Positions 37,536 to 49,580 of a DNA stretch of 64,000 nt are shown here, piece by piece. The DNA comes from Datura wrightii. Its lineage: Eukaryota > Streptophyta > Magnoliopsida > Solanales > Solanaceae. How positions within the stretch are numbered: the stretch's first letter is position 1; each line of letters opens with the position of its first letter. The notes beneath the pieces were generated by a model that worked only from the letters and a program-made list of their open reading frames with translations, made no database searches and was not told the origin of the DNA. Made by a program: the position numbers and the translations under genes. The DNA is taken from positions 6,740,501-6,804,500 of the forward strand of contig JASDFA010000008.1 in NCBI GenBank assembly GCA_035772735.1. Reading direction: 5' to 3'.

Positions 37536-37779
37536 TATCTCCCCCTTGGGAACATTCATCCTCAAATGTTGGTAAACACATTGAAAAGCTGAGAAATGCA
37601 ATTATCACACCAAATACTGAACAATTTAAGTTGAAAACTGATGGAGTGACTGACTCTGGAATGCACTATATGGCTGAACCAAATTCATGAATCACAATTA
37701 CGTACATAGATACGAATGAAACTGGGGTACATGAACCGAAAATGGAACTGATAATGTACTAAGGAGGAATTTAATACCT

Positions 37780-39360
37780 GATGCTGAAGTTGAGCTGGAA
37801 GGGAACAAATGAGGGTATTTTGCTATCATGTCTTCTTCGGCCTCCCACGTAGCTCCCTCCACTAGCTGGTTCCTCCAAAAGACTTTCACGGAAGCGATTT
37901 CCTTGTTCCTTAGCATATGGACCTGATGGTCTAGGATCTGAACTGGAACTTCTTTGTAAGAGAGGCTATCCTTCACGCCTACATTGTCTAATGACACAAT
38001 TGAGCCCGGATCACGATGCACTTCTTCAACAGTGACACATGGAAGACTAGGTGCACAGATGCTAATTTTGCAGGTAATTCTAGCTCATAGGCTACATTGC
38101 TAATTTGCCTCAGAATCCTGTAGGCTCCTACATACCTCGGACTAAGCTTCCCTTTCGTTCCGAACCTCATCACCCCTTTCATGGGTGAAATTGTGAGATA
38201 TAGCCAATCATCTATAACAAATCCTAACTCTCTCCTCCTCAGATGAATATATGATTTCTGTCGGCTTTGAGCTGTTTTCAACCTTTCCCTGATAAGTTGC
38301 AGTTTCTGCATAGCTTTATGAATGAGTCTGGTCCTATCAAGGTATATTCACCAACTTCAAACCACCTTATAAGAGACCTACACCTCTACCTTATAATGCC
38401 TCAAACGGGGCCATCTGAATACTGGAGTGGTAGTTGTTGTTGTATGCAAACTCGATGAGAGGTAGGTGATCATCCCAACTACCCTTGAAATCGATCACAC
38501 AAGCTCTCAGCATATCTTCTAAGGTATGAATTGTCCGCTTGTCTTGTCTATCTATTTGAGGGTGAAAAGTTATGCTGAGCTTGACCTGAGTATCGAGTTC
38601 ATTTTGAAATGACTTTCAGAAATACGAGGTGAACTGGGTACCTCTATTTGAAATGATGGACAAGGGCACCCCATGCAGTCTGACTAACTCCCTGATACAC
38701 ATCCTAACATAATCTTCAGCTGAGTCTGTAGTTTTAATTGGGAGAAAATGTGTTGAATTGGTCATCTAATCTATATTACCCAAACAAAATCATGCTGCTG
38801 ACGAGTAAGACGTAGACCTGCAATAAAGTCCATATTCACTTCTTCCCACTTCTACGTGGGTATGATGATATCCCGAGTCATACCTCCAGGTCTATGATGT
38901 TCAACTTTAACTTGCTGGCATTTCGGGCACTTAGGCACAAATTCTGCAATATCTCTCTTCATGCCGTTCCACCAATAAATTTTTCGTAGATCACGGTACA
39001 TCTTAGTGGCACCTAGGTGGATAGAATATCTGGAGCTGTGTGCTTCTGCCAGTATCTGTTGTCTTAAGTCACCCATGTCCGGAATGTATATCCTACCCTG
39101 GTAACGAAGCACACCATCTCCCCCTTTGGAGAAAGCCTCTACTTCTTTTCTGAGAACTGCTTCTTTCAACTTAAAAAGTATGGGATCTTCATCTTGCTTT
39201 GACTTAACCTCAACAACTAGCGAGGATTCTGACCCATTTTGTATTACTACTCCACCCTCAGCTGAATCAACAAACTGCACTCCCAACCGAGCTAACCTGT
39301 GAATATATTTTGCTAACTCTTTTCTGCCTTCTTCAACATGAGAAACACTCCCCATAGACA
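37780..39360 (-). pseudogene. T1 integrase with chromodomain-like tail
   Basis: HHCC block with HLGATKMYRDLRKIYWW and KCPKCQQVK at about 38,890-39,020; GPY-type block KLSPRYVGAYRILRQI at about 38,070-38,150; chromodomain-like tail VQILDHQVHMLRNKEIASVKVFWRNQ...WEAEEDMIAKYPHLF at 37,800-37,960. The catalytic core is badly broken, and the Glu block near 38,530 reads QDKRTIHT (Glu to Lys). Confidence 0.82.
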
Positions 39361-39950
39361 TTCTGCTTAAGGTGTCACCCACCACATTTCCCTTGCTCGG
39401 GTGGTATAGCACGCTCATGTCGTAATCCTTCAGTAATTCGAACCACCTTCTCTAACGAAGGTTCAAATCCTTCTGACTGAACATGTATTGAAGGCTCTTG
39501 TGGTCGGTATAAATATCCTCGTGAACCCCATAGAGGTAATGCCTCCATATCTTTAAAGCAAACACCACTGCTTCCAATTCTAGATCATGAGTCAGATAGT
39601 TCTTCTCATGAACCTTGAGCTGTCTGGAGTCATAAATTTTCACCTTACCCTACTGCATCAAAACGCAACCGAGTCCAACTCTAGAAGCGTCACAATATAC
39701 TATGAATCCATCTGTTCCTTCTGGTAAGGTCAAAACTGGATTAGTAGTGAGTCGAATCTTCAACTCCTGGAAGCTCTTCTAACATGCATCTGACAACTGA
39801 AACTTCACCTTTTTCTGAGTTAGCTTAGTCAGAGGAGTCGCAATAGAGGATATCCTTCTACAAACTGTCAGTAATAACCGGCTATACCAAGGAAACTTCT
39901 GATATCTATTTGGGAAGTAGGTCTTGGCCAGTCTTTCACTACTGCTATCT
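39361..39950 (-). pseudogene. T1 RNase H
   Basis: Recognisable as DSRQLKVHEKNYLTHDLELEAVVFALKIWRHYLYGVHED...TDHKSLQYMF at 39,452-39,643, with the catalytic CDAS block near 39,690-39,710. Stops and frameshifts lie on both sides. Confidence 0.8.
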
Positions 39951-39951
39951 T

Positions 39952-40523
39952 TTAAGTATCTACCTGAATACCCTCACCTGAGACCACATGACCAAGGAAA
40001 GCCACAGACTTCAACCAAAATTCACATTTGCTGAATTTAGCGAACAACTGGTGGTATTTGAGCGTCTGTAACACTATCCTTAGATGGTTAGCATGTTCTT
40101 CCTTATTTATGGAGTATACCAGAATGTCATTAATGGATACAATGACGAACATGTCTAGATACTGCTTGAAAAACTGTTCATTAGGTCCATGAAAGCTGCA
40201 AGGACATTAGTTAGTCCAAAGGACATAACCACAAATTCATAGTGACCATACAGAGTTCTAAGGCTGTTTTTGGTATGTCACATTTTCTGACTCTAAGCTG
40301 ATGATACCCTGATCTGAGATCTACCTTGGAAAAACAACTAGATCCTTGAAGTTGATCGAACAAGTCGTCAATCCTGGGAAGGGGATACTTGTTCTTAACT
40401 GTAACTTTGTTCAGCTGATGGTAGTTGATACACATCCTGAGAGTACCATCTTTCTTTCGCGCGAACAACACTAGAGCACCCCATGGAGATATGTTGGGCC
40501 TGATGAAACTCTTATCAAGGAGG
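39952..40523 (-). pseudogene. T1 reverse transcriptase, 5' part removed
   Basis: Blocks MCINYHQLNKVTVKNKYPLPRIDDLFDQLQ, KVDLRSGYHQLRVR and the active site VSINDILVYS. The first catalytic Asp of IDD has become Asn. A frameshift occurs near 40,235. The upstream coding region is replaced by the T2 LTR. Confidence 0.85.
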
Positions 40524-42775
40524 TGTCATGACCTAAGCATAGGTTTGGATTGAGAAACGGGTCAAGAAACCTCGAGAGGCTCCAAGTCGACCCATGGAAA
40601 GATAAGCAGAAGATCATCATAAATAACATAAGCAAAAGTCTAAACAAAACATCAGATATGATTACATACATAAGTCTAAAGTTGAAATACAACTATGTCC
40701 GAAAAAGCCTCTAATCCTGACGAGTTGATGGGACAAGACCCCAACTAACTCACTATAGTTTGAAAACTGAAAAGACAAAACATAAGTGATTAAAAGGGAC
40801 CTCGCAAGATGAGGAGTCACCAACTCTGATGTGGGAAGTACTAAAGCTGAGAGTCTGGCTATCGGCGAGACGGAGTCTGGATATCAGAGCCTGTATCATA
40901 AAATAATACAACATAGAGTATACGGTCAGTACGTAGAATGTACCGAGTTTGTAAGGTAAGTAAAACCACTAAGTAAAATCATAAATAATGCATATAATTA
41001 ACATAAGCAAGACAAGATTTTGAGAGTAGGGCTTGGATGCTATTTTCTGAAATCATGATCTGAACATAACTGAACATCATAACTAAATCGAATGACCCAA
41101 AGCTGAAAACTGATATTAATAAGTAAAAGCTGAACATTGAGTCAAACCTGTTGAAAACATAATATCATGACCGATGTACATGCATAACTAAAATCATGAG
41201 GAACAATGGGAGACTCCTCATATAACCGACATTATCACGATAGAGTTTACATGGTCCCGACTATCACACTCAAGTGAGCAGAGCCGTCCAAAGCCTTGCC
41301 AAGGCTAAGGACGCTACCATGATATTGATATCAAGCTCAAGGCCCCTTGGGAGAAGGGAAAAGTTCCAAGGGAGGTCCCAAAATATAAAAGTAAACCTAC
41401 GTCGGCACACAGTTTTGAGGTATCGAGTTGACTAACCTTTAGGCTACTTGGTGTTAGACACTACTCTAAAAAACATGCATATGCTTTCCATCATTTTTCA
41501 ACGAAGCTGACCATCGCCTACTAACATAGCTGAATAATAACATACATGCATAATCAAAAATCATAACATGAGGTGCCTTGGCTCAAACCATACCACAGGT
41601 TGAAAATAATAGGAGTCTTGACTCCAAAACCATGTGGTAAGCTAATTCATTAAATCATAAAGCATACTTGATCATATAGGTTTTTCCAATACTTTAACAT
41701 GCTTGAAATCAACTTGATTCACTTTGAAAACATGAACATAAACATGGGTATATCAAAATCATACTTTTCTCATAAACATCTCATCATGCTTAAACACATA
41801 TCTCAAAGATCTCAACTTTCATGAACATTCATAGATGGGCATCATAGTTTAGAAAACTTAAAATATAATTATTAGTTAAAACATTGTAAAATATGCCCAT
41901 TAATCATAATTCATCATTCAAAATATGCTTAGATCATACCCATGATTAAAACATAGGAATTCATGCATTGGGTGAAAACCCCATGGAATCATTAATTAGA
42001 ACATCATGAATTGAGAGGGAATTGGGCATGGGTGTGGACAATTACACTCATTCATAGCCTTACATGCCTGAGAAGATTTGATTTTACATATTCTTTGATC
42101 GCTCATGGAAGAATTGAGGAAGAACCTTGATGAACTATGCTTGATCACTCCCTAAACCCTCAAACATACATGCATGAGTTTTGAATAGGCTCGAATGACT
42201 TAACCCATCTTAATACAATCTATTTGGGCTTAAAATAACGTAGTTTAGGCTTTAGAAACATATAATTTATGGAAAAGCCCTTACTAAACTCGTAGGGAAA
42301 AATAGACTGCCAGTCACTGGACGAGTCGTCCCTGGCCAGGACTTGTGGTCTGTACTCGTCGTCTTCACTGGAAGTTGCATACTAATAGACACCACGAGGG
42401 ACTTAATGATTCATTATTGATGACCATGAAACGTGGTCACCTCCTATCACCCTTACAACCTAAAATCACCTGGGGTCACCACGACTCATCGGGTACACCA
42501 CGAGTCGTGGTGACCAATCCATTAGGTACATTGCCCAATCTTTCCAAATTTTGTTCAACTCTTGACCACGGCTTACATGACGACACGTGGTCACACCCGT
42601 GGTCACTTCAAAATTCCAAATTTCAACCAAGTTCAAGCCTCTCCTCGCGAGTAACTTAACAACTCATGGGGTTCCTGACAGGTCACTGGACGACTCATCT
42701 ATAACCTGGTGTAGAAATTTTTGTTTTCTCCATTTCAACTCCCGGTATGATCTTAGGGCTTTCGGGGTATAATAA
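40524..42775 (-). repeat. Element T2 3' LTR (Tekay-like)
   Basis: On the plus strand starts TGTCATGACC and ends near TTTCGGGGTATAATAATA. Same LTR family as T1 but clearly diverged. The short-word array (CACGACTCATCGGG, CACGAGTCGTGGTGACC) lies at 42,310-42,720. No gene is present; open stretches here are by chance. Confidence 0.85.
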
Positions 42776-43029
42776 TATCTTCCCCTTCAGATCATTCATC
42801 CTCGAATGTTGAAAATCATAAAGAAAAGCATAGAAATGCAATCATCACACTCAAATATTGAACATACATGCTGAAAACTAATAGAGTGACTGACTCCGAT
42901 TTGAACTACATGACGGAACTGAATTCTCGAACCACACATACATCCATTTACCTGAAATAAAACTGGGATACATGAGCTAAAAATGAAACTGAATAGAGTA
43001 TTAAGGAGGAAACTGATATCTCAAGCTGA

Positions 43030-44370
43030 AACTGAGCCGGTAGGGAATAGATGTGGATATTTAGCCATCATATCTGCTTCAGCCTCCCACGTAGCTCCCT
43101 CAACATATTGATTCCTCCACAAAACCTTGACTGAAGCTACTTATTTGTTGCTTAGCTTATGAACTTTTTGATCCAATATCTCCACCGGAACCTGTTCATA
43201 ACTAAGGCTATCTTTCACACCGACACAGTCCATCGAAACAACTAGAGCTGGATCACCCCAACATTTCTTTAAGAGTGATAAATGGAAAACTGGATGGACT
43301 GAGGCTAGTTCTGAGGGCAACTCCAATTCCTATGATACCTTGCCAACCCGTTTCACAATTCAGTACGAGCCAACATAACGGGGACTGAGTTTCCCTTTCT
43401 TTTCGAACCTCATCACTCCCTTCATGGGATACACCTTTAGAAATACCCAATCATCAACTTCAAACTCAAGTTCTCTCCTCCTCACATCCGTATAGGACTT
43501 TTGGCGACTTTGAGCTATTTTCAATCTGTCCCTTATGAGCTGAAATTTCTCCATGGCCACATGGACTGAATCCAGTCCTATCAATCCAGCTTCACCAACT
43601 TCAAACCAACCAATAGGCGATCTACATCTCCGCCCATAAAGGGCCTCAAACGGAGCCATTTGAATGCTGGAATGGTAGCTGTTGTTATACGCAAACTCAA
43701 TGAGAGGCAAATGATCAACCCAACTATCCTTGAAGTAAATCACACACGCTCTCAATATGTCCTTGAGAGTCTGAATAGTCCGCTCTACCTGACCATTGAT
43801 TTGCGGGTGCAATGCTGTACTGATCTTGACTTGAGTACCAAATCCCTTTTGAAATGATCTCCAAAACTGGGAGGTAAACTGAGTAACTCTGTCTGATATG
43901 ATGGAAAAGGGAACTCCATGCAACCAAACTAGCTCCTGAATGTATAATTTATCATAATCCTCCGCTGAATCGGTGGTTTTGACCGGTAGAAAATGAGCTG
44001 CTTTGGTCAACCTATCCACGACCACCCAAATGCAATCATACTGTCGACGAGTGCGAGGCAACCATGTGATGAAGTCCAAATTAATGTCCTCCCACTTCCA
44101 AGTAGGAATACTGATATCTTGAAGCACACACCTCCTGGTCTTTGATGCTCCACTTTCACCTATTGACAATTCAGACACTTAGCCACAAATTCTGCAATGT
44201 TCTGCTTCATGCCATTCCACCAATCGACTTCCCGTAGGTCATGGTACATCTTGGTGGCACCTGGATGTATGAAATATCTAGAACCATGAGGCTTGTGCAA
44301 CATCCGATCTCTCAAATCATCAACATCCGGAACATACATATGACCCTGATATCGAAGCACACCATCTCCC
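43030..44370 (-). pseudogene. T2 integrase with chromodomain-like tail
   Basis: The longest open piece is 43,360-44,178, covering the whole catalytic core. The DDE triad is visible: NLDFI, IISDRV and NGQVERTIQT (Glu intact). HHCC block HPGATKMYHDLREVDWW...CLNCQ at 44,160-44,300. GPY block KLSPRYVGSY at about 43,380. HPVFHLSLLKK and the tail VEILDQKVHKLSNK follow at 43,141-43,326 and run to 43,040 (WEAEADM type). Frameshifts near 44,165 and 43,350. Confidence 0.88.
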
Positions 44371-45230
44371 CTTTGGAGAAGACCTCTACCTTCTGATTCT
44401 GAACGGCTTCCTTCAACTTTATCAAGATAGAATCCTCTCCTTGTATAGATTTTACATCAATCACCAAGGATGATTCTAATATGTTCCGAACAATAACACC
44501 ACCATCGATTGAGTCAACCAAATGAACTCCCAACCAAGCAAGTCGATGCACATCCTTCACCAGCTCCTTCCTCCCCTCATCTACATGGGACATACTCTCT
44601 ATAGGGAGCCTACTAAGAGTCTCTGCTACTACATTAGCCTTGCAGGGATGGTAAAGGACACTCATATCATAATCCTTGAGTAGCTCCAACCACCTTCTTT
44701 GATGCAGATTTAGATCCTTATGGGTAAACACATATTGTAGGCTTTTATGGTCCGTAAACACATCTATATGGACCCCGTACAAATAGTGTCTCCAAATCTT
44801 CAAGGCAAATACTACTGCCGCCAATTCGAGATCACGAGTAGGGTAATTCTTTTCGTAGACCTTCAGTTGCCCGGAAGCATGTCTTATAACCTTACCATTC
44901 TGCATGAACACGTAACCAAGGCTAATCCTCGAAGCATCACAATATACCACAAACCCATCGGTACCCTCAGGTAGGGTTAACACCGGCACTAAGGTGAGTC
45001 GAGTCTTCAACTCCTGAAAGCTCCTCTCACAAACCTCCGACCATAGGAATTTCACTTTGTTTTGGGTCAGTTTGGTCAATGGCGCTGCAATAGATGAAAA
45101 ACCCTCAAAGAATCTCCGATAACACCCATCTAAACCCAAGAAACTCCTGATATCCGAAGGATTCACTGGTCTAGACCAATTCTTCACTGCTTCAATATTT
45201 GAGAGTCCAAGTGTATACCCTCACTTGACG
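44371..45230 (-). pseudogene. T2 RNase H
   Basis: Continuous open stretch with VVYCDASRISLGYVFMQNGKV (catalytic Asp present), KVYEKNYPTRDLELAAVVFALKIWRHYLYG, TDHKSLQYVFTHKDLNLHQRRWLELLKDYD and the terminal KANVVAETLSRLP block. It runs on into the integrase N-terminal linker. Confidence 0.88.
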
Positions 45231-45256
45231 CCACATGACCCAAAACGCCACTGAGT

Positions 45257-45861
45257 TCAACCAAAACTTGCATTTACTAAATTTAGAATATAATTGGCGA
45301 TCCCTGATAGTCTGTAGCAAACCCTCAAATGAATGGCATGCTCCTCATCGCTCCGAGAGTATATCAGGATGTCATCTATGAACATGATCATGAACATATC
45401 CAAGTATGGCTTGAACACCCTGTTCATCAAATCCATAAAAGCTGTATGAGCATTCGTTAGTCCAAAAGACATAATTACAAACTCATAGTGGTCATACCGA
45501 GTCCTGAAAGTTGTCTTCGGGATGTCACTCTCCCGAACTCTAAGATGATGGTATCTGGATCTGAGATCTATCTTTGAAAAGCAATTAGCACCCTGAAGCT
45601 GGTGAAACAAATCATCAATCCTGGGTAGAGGATACTTGTCCTTTATGGTGACCTTGTTCAATTTCCAATAATCAATACACATACAAAGAGAACTACCTTT
45701 CTTGCGGACAAAGAGAAATGGTGCACCCCATGGGGATTTGCTCAGCCTGATGAATCCCTTGTCTAAAAGGTCTTTCAATTATTCCTTCAACTCCTTTAGC
45801 TCGGCTGGAGCCATTCTGTAAGGAGGAATAAATATAGGTTGCATATCTAGAAGAAGGTCAA
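45257..45861 (-). pseudogene. T2 reverse transcriptase
   Basis: From PPYRMAPAELKEL through GFIRLSKSPWGAPFLFVRKK, DYWKLNKVTIKDKYPLPRIDDLFHQL, VIMSFGLTNAH to the intact active site FIDDILIYS. Frameshift near 45,330 and a TAA near 45,780 where CAA would be expected. Confidence 0.88.
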
Positions 45862-48800
45862 TGTTGACGACTGCGCCCAAGCGCACATGCAAGTGTACGT
45901 GGTCTTATAAGTAATACAGTGGCCCTTTTGAAGAGCCAGATGTCGAACACACAGGGACTGGACCAATTCAGCTAATTATCAAGTTCAAGTGTGATATTAA
46001 CTTTCACAAGTGTTGATATAGACTTTTTCGATAAAGTTTAATTAAGTCTAGGGGTGGTCACATAAATACTCTGAAATCATTCAAGAAGCAACTAGGGCTA
46101 ACGCTAGATAATCATGCGATACTACGCTTTGTCATGATTTAAGTATGGAATTATCAATTATCATCTCACATAATTACAATTGCAGGTTCATGGTCTTTCG
46201 AGCCTCTAAACACGACAAACTAGCCTCACAACTACATCGTTGAGCGGGGATGTGACATTCTGGTTCGTGGGCAATTCAATTATGTGGATGTGGTTTATGG
46301 GGTTTATGCTCTTGATTAGGGACGTTCGTACCTCTAATCATTTAACTCAACTTAGCTTCACAACTACTTCTACGAGTGGTGATGTGATAATTCTAAGTTG
46401 GTTGTCTAGCTCATCCTATTTTAGTAACCAAGCAAGGCAAATTAGGTATAATTTCTTATTCTAACCCCAAATTATATCATAAGATACAAACTTTCTCCCT
46501 ACATTCTTTGTTCTTCCCTAGGTTTACTTTCTCAAGCTTTTACCTAGGTGTAATGTATGTGTTTTCATCGTGATCAATCATAAAAACAACCATAATTAAG
46601 AACGTAAGACAAAACAACAATTAATACCTTAAAACCAAAACAAATTCACATAGTCACAATCATACCTTGTGGCTTCAACCCTAGAGGAAGGGTTCTAGCC
46701 ACTCATGTTCGTATAATTACAAGAAAACATAATTAATGTAACATACTTACAAGAATTGGTAGAAGAGAAGATGAAATTTTAGAACCCTAGGTGAGTTGTC
46801 CCACTTCTCCCTTCACTCATTGGTAGTTTTTCAGAAATATAACGTGATAAAATGATTTTAGGAGCTAAGGGACCTATTTATAGTAAATGAGAGGTGTATA
46901 AAATTATGCCTGGCATGAAATAGCTCCGTGGAACGGAGGTTATCGTGCCAATTTGCCTCCGTGACACGGAGGCATCGCGTAGGCACACTGGAAATCCAAC
47001 ACAGTCCACAAGCATCCCCCTGTCGCGTTGGCAACGTGTCACGCTGCTTGTGCAGCGCGCTAGGGGCCGTGGCATGCCACTGATCGTGCAGCCTGCCTGC
47101 CGTGGCACGTTGCCAACGCGCAGGTGGGCTGTTTTTTGTGTCCCCCTTGCCAACATTCGCGTTTTACTTCCGATTCCATGCCTCCACTTCACCAACTCAT
47201 GGATTAGTTCCTCAAATTAATTTTAAACCTACAAAACAAGAACTAATCTTGTTGGTTAGTATATATATTCACATTTACATAAAATTACATGAGAGTGTAT
47301 ATAAATAAGTAGCTAAACAAGACAAAACTAAGTTGTAAAGTATCCCTAGGGCATGCTATTTTTCCCAAGATCACCTACCCCACACTTAAAGCCTTGTTCG
47401 TCCTCGAACAACCCTTTGACATCTCATGTAAATGAAGACTCACACAGTTAATTTAACAAGATAATTCAAGCTATGGCCATAATGATTATTTAAGATAACA
47501 AGTTAAAAATAGAGCATGCACGATTTAATCATTGAAATGATATATAACTATGTTAAGACTTCCTAACATCGAGAATCGACTCTCAATCTTAGCAAACTCA
47601 TGCAAATCAACTGATCAGGAAATCCGACATGAATGTTATCTCTCAGTAAACATGTGCCCTCACAACAAATGAGTTACTCATTTTTACCCACAAATTTTCA
47701 AATCACAACATGTATGGGTATATGAATAGAATTACGCTCACTTTCTCAAGGAATTCACATGCATCATATAGTGAACCATAAGCTTGCCCTTAGTGTTTTA
47801 CTCCACTAATATAAGGATGTATGAACGTAAGATCAAGTAGGACTTAGTGGGTTGTAATGTAAGCTAAGGGACAGGTAGGTACTATTTTGGAAAGTAATAG
47901 TGGCTATCTTCCCCAAGCGCTTTTAATACATCACACTTTCATTAAGGACATCTCTTCTCTTACTTCACCCTCATTCTTTTCAATCTTGAATTTTCTCTTC
48001 TTGTTCCCATTTCTTTAAGCACACTCAGCTTATTAGTAAGGAGTACTTAAACAGCTTTTTCATTCGTTTATTTTCCTACTCCCTACCAATACTCAGGCAT
48101 TTTCAAACAAGTGCACCTTTTACCTTTCTCAACTTTTACAACTGCTACTTTTCCTTCTTTTTCATGCTTCCCACTCCTTCACTCTTTCGGATTTTTCCCT
48201 TAAGCGCTTAAGAGTTTTGGATCAAATTCAAGGCTTATGAAAGAAAAAGGATTAAGCTTATGTTGTAGCTATCAAAGAATAGGCTTAAGGCTCAATGGGC
48301 TCACTAGGATTCAACATTCAAGGTAGGTAAAGTGAGGGATAAAAGTTAGGTTCATTCAAAGAAATGCCTAAATCATCTCCTACAATGCACATCCTTCATT
48401 TCATTTCATATACACACCAGGCAAGTTCTAGACACTCCACAGTAGCCCGGAATATTCGAAAAACTTACACTCACAGCACATGCTCAATTCAAGACACATT
48501 TAGCAGACTCTTACTCAGCTAATCACAAGAATTCAGAATTAAGCTTCAATCACATTGAGTAAAATTCAAGAGCCTAAGTGTCTCAAACAAAGTTATACAC
48601 TTCTTACATGCTTCAACACTAACCACACTTGTATCATTCAATCATGCATAGCACATAACAAGAACATCAAGCCATCAATTAGCTACGGGTTCAAAACCCA
48701 AAACCTATTGACTAATTTTCCTCAAGACGGTCGTTATCCATCCATCATCGGAGATAGTCTCTATCTATGACTAAAGACATTATATACAGACAAAGAAAAT

Positions 48801-49094
48801 TTTTATTCTTCGGTTCAAAGACCCCCCGTCGGAAAATAACCGAAAAGAAAAGCTAATGGGTGATGAAGTCATGCTTAATTTAAAAATTTTGTCCAATATT
48901 TCTCCCAAGCACTACATTTACCAAAATCGTTAAGCACAATTTTTTTTGAAATTTCCCTCACCCCGTTGGAAAAGAACCGAAAAGAAAAACCAACGGGTGA
49001 TGAAGTCATGCTTAATTTAAAAATTTTGTTCCAATATTCCTCCCAAGCACTACATTCACCAAAATCATTAAGCAAAAATTTTTTTTTGAAATTT
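45862..49094 (-). repeat. Element A 3' LTR (Athila-like)
   Basis: On the plus strand begins TGTTGACGAC at 45,862. Its distal part (47.3-48.8 kb) is the inverse complement of the window-start LTR; its proximal part (45.86-46.75 kb) matches 56,664-57,372 instead. The boundary at the right is blurred by a tandem duplication that includes the purine tract. It includes a minus-strand TATAAATAG at 46,874-46,882 and a GC-rich block with CCGTGACACGG-type palindromes at 46,920-47,130. Confidence 0.8.
46874..46882 (-). promoter_or_regulatory. Element A LTR TATA box
   Basis: TATAAATAG on the minus strand, placed just downstream of the GC-rich palindrome block as in the plus-strand LTRs. Confidence 0.6.
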
Positions 49095-49100
49095 CCCTCA
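48824..49100 (-). repeat. Tandem duplication spanning the LTR/polypurine border of A
   Basis: A unit of about 137-140 bp occurs twice: 48,824-48,960 and 48,961-49,100. Each contains an inverted repeat (perfect in the second copy: CCCGTTGG 48,962-48,969 and CCAACGGG 48,990-48,997) and ends in the purine-tract complement TTCCCTCACCCC. Element B has a single copy (53,580-53,718). Confidence 0.8.
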
Positions 49101-49110
49101 CCCCACACTT
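49095..49110 (-). promoter_or_regulatory. Element A polypurine tract
   Basis: AAGTGTGGGGTGAGGG on the minus strand, immediately before the LTR. The matching tract of B is at 53,709-53,724 and of C at 62,513-62,528 (plus strand). Confidence 0.55.
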
Positions 49111-49382
49111 GAATCATGTTATGTCCCCAAAGTATCTAATTAAAATTTCAAAGGGTGAGAAACACTCCCTGGGCCTCTATGCCTATCTAACAACATGCTT
49201 TTCTTCAAATTTGCACAAGCGGGTGTTTGACCCCACACTTTTTCTCTTCCATGCTTGTTAGCTTCCTCCTCCACGGGTACTCAGACTTCCCCTCCATCTG
49301 TGCCTAACTTTCCACCAAAAACAACACAAATTGAAAATTAAAAAAAACACATAAATAAAAATCACAAATTGTACCTGTGGTA

Positions 49383-49433
49383 CTCTTGGATTGCCTCCCA
49401 AGCAACGCCTTATTTTACGTCGCGGCACGACGT
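49383..49433 (-). other. Conserved double-hairpin module, element A copy
   Basis: On the minus strand, CGTCG-TGCCG-CGACG (a perfect 5-bp stem) is followed by an A/T-rich spacer and CTTGGG-AGGCAA-TCCAAG (6 pairs, one G-T). The same module follows the main ORF in B (54,004-54,052) and C (59,903-59,951). Confidence 0.75.
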
Positions 49434-49580
49434 GGACTATCCTTTTCAGGACATCCTCATACTTGGGTTCCCTTTCAATAACCATCTCCTTTTCTTTTTA
49501 TTTTTAGAGGAAACAGCCTCCACTCTGTTGCTCTCTTCTTCCAACTTCTTATCAAACTGAAGCCCTTTATCAGACTCGGG

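Larger units (their letters stand above)
35372..40523 (-). mobile_element. Element T1: chromodomain gypsy, truncated at RT by T2
   Basis: Minus-strand order from the right: RT (39,952-40,523), RNase H, integrase, chromodomain-like tail, polypurine tract (about 37,540-37,550), 3' LTR. At 40,523 the RT frame breaks inside the DKGFIRP-type block exactly where the TGTCATGACC end of the T2 LTR begins, so T2 inserted there. The missing gag, protease and 5' LTR of T1 are not seen on the far side, because T2 is itself cut off at 45,861. Confidence 0.85.
40524..45861 (-). mobile_element. Element T2: chromodomain gypsy, truncated by element A
   Basis: Minus strand: RT (45,257-45,861), RNase H, integrase with chromodomain-like tail, and 3' LTR. 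It was inserted into T1 at 40,523. The upstream end is lost at 45,861, where the linker before RT (PPYRMAPAELKEL) ends and the Athila-like LTR of A begins with TGTTGACG. Confidence 0.88.

Noticed and set aside
43660..45000. Plus-strand open frames within T2 (43,660-43,857 and 44,747-44,974)
   Set aside because: They are antisense to well-recognised integrase and RNase H.
46878..47308. Open frames of about 70-105 codons
   Set aside because: Same GC-rich U3 block in element A; the frames consist of CCGTGTCACGG repeats and resemble no known family.
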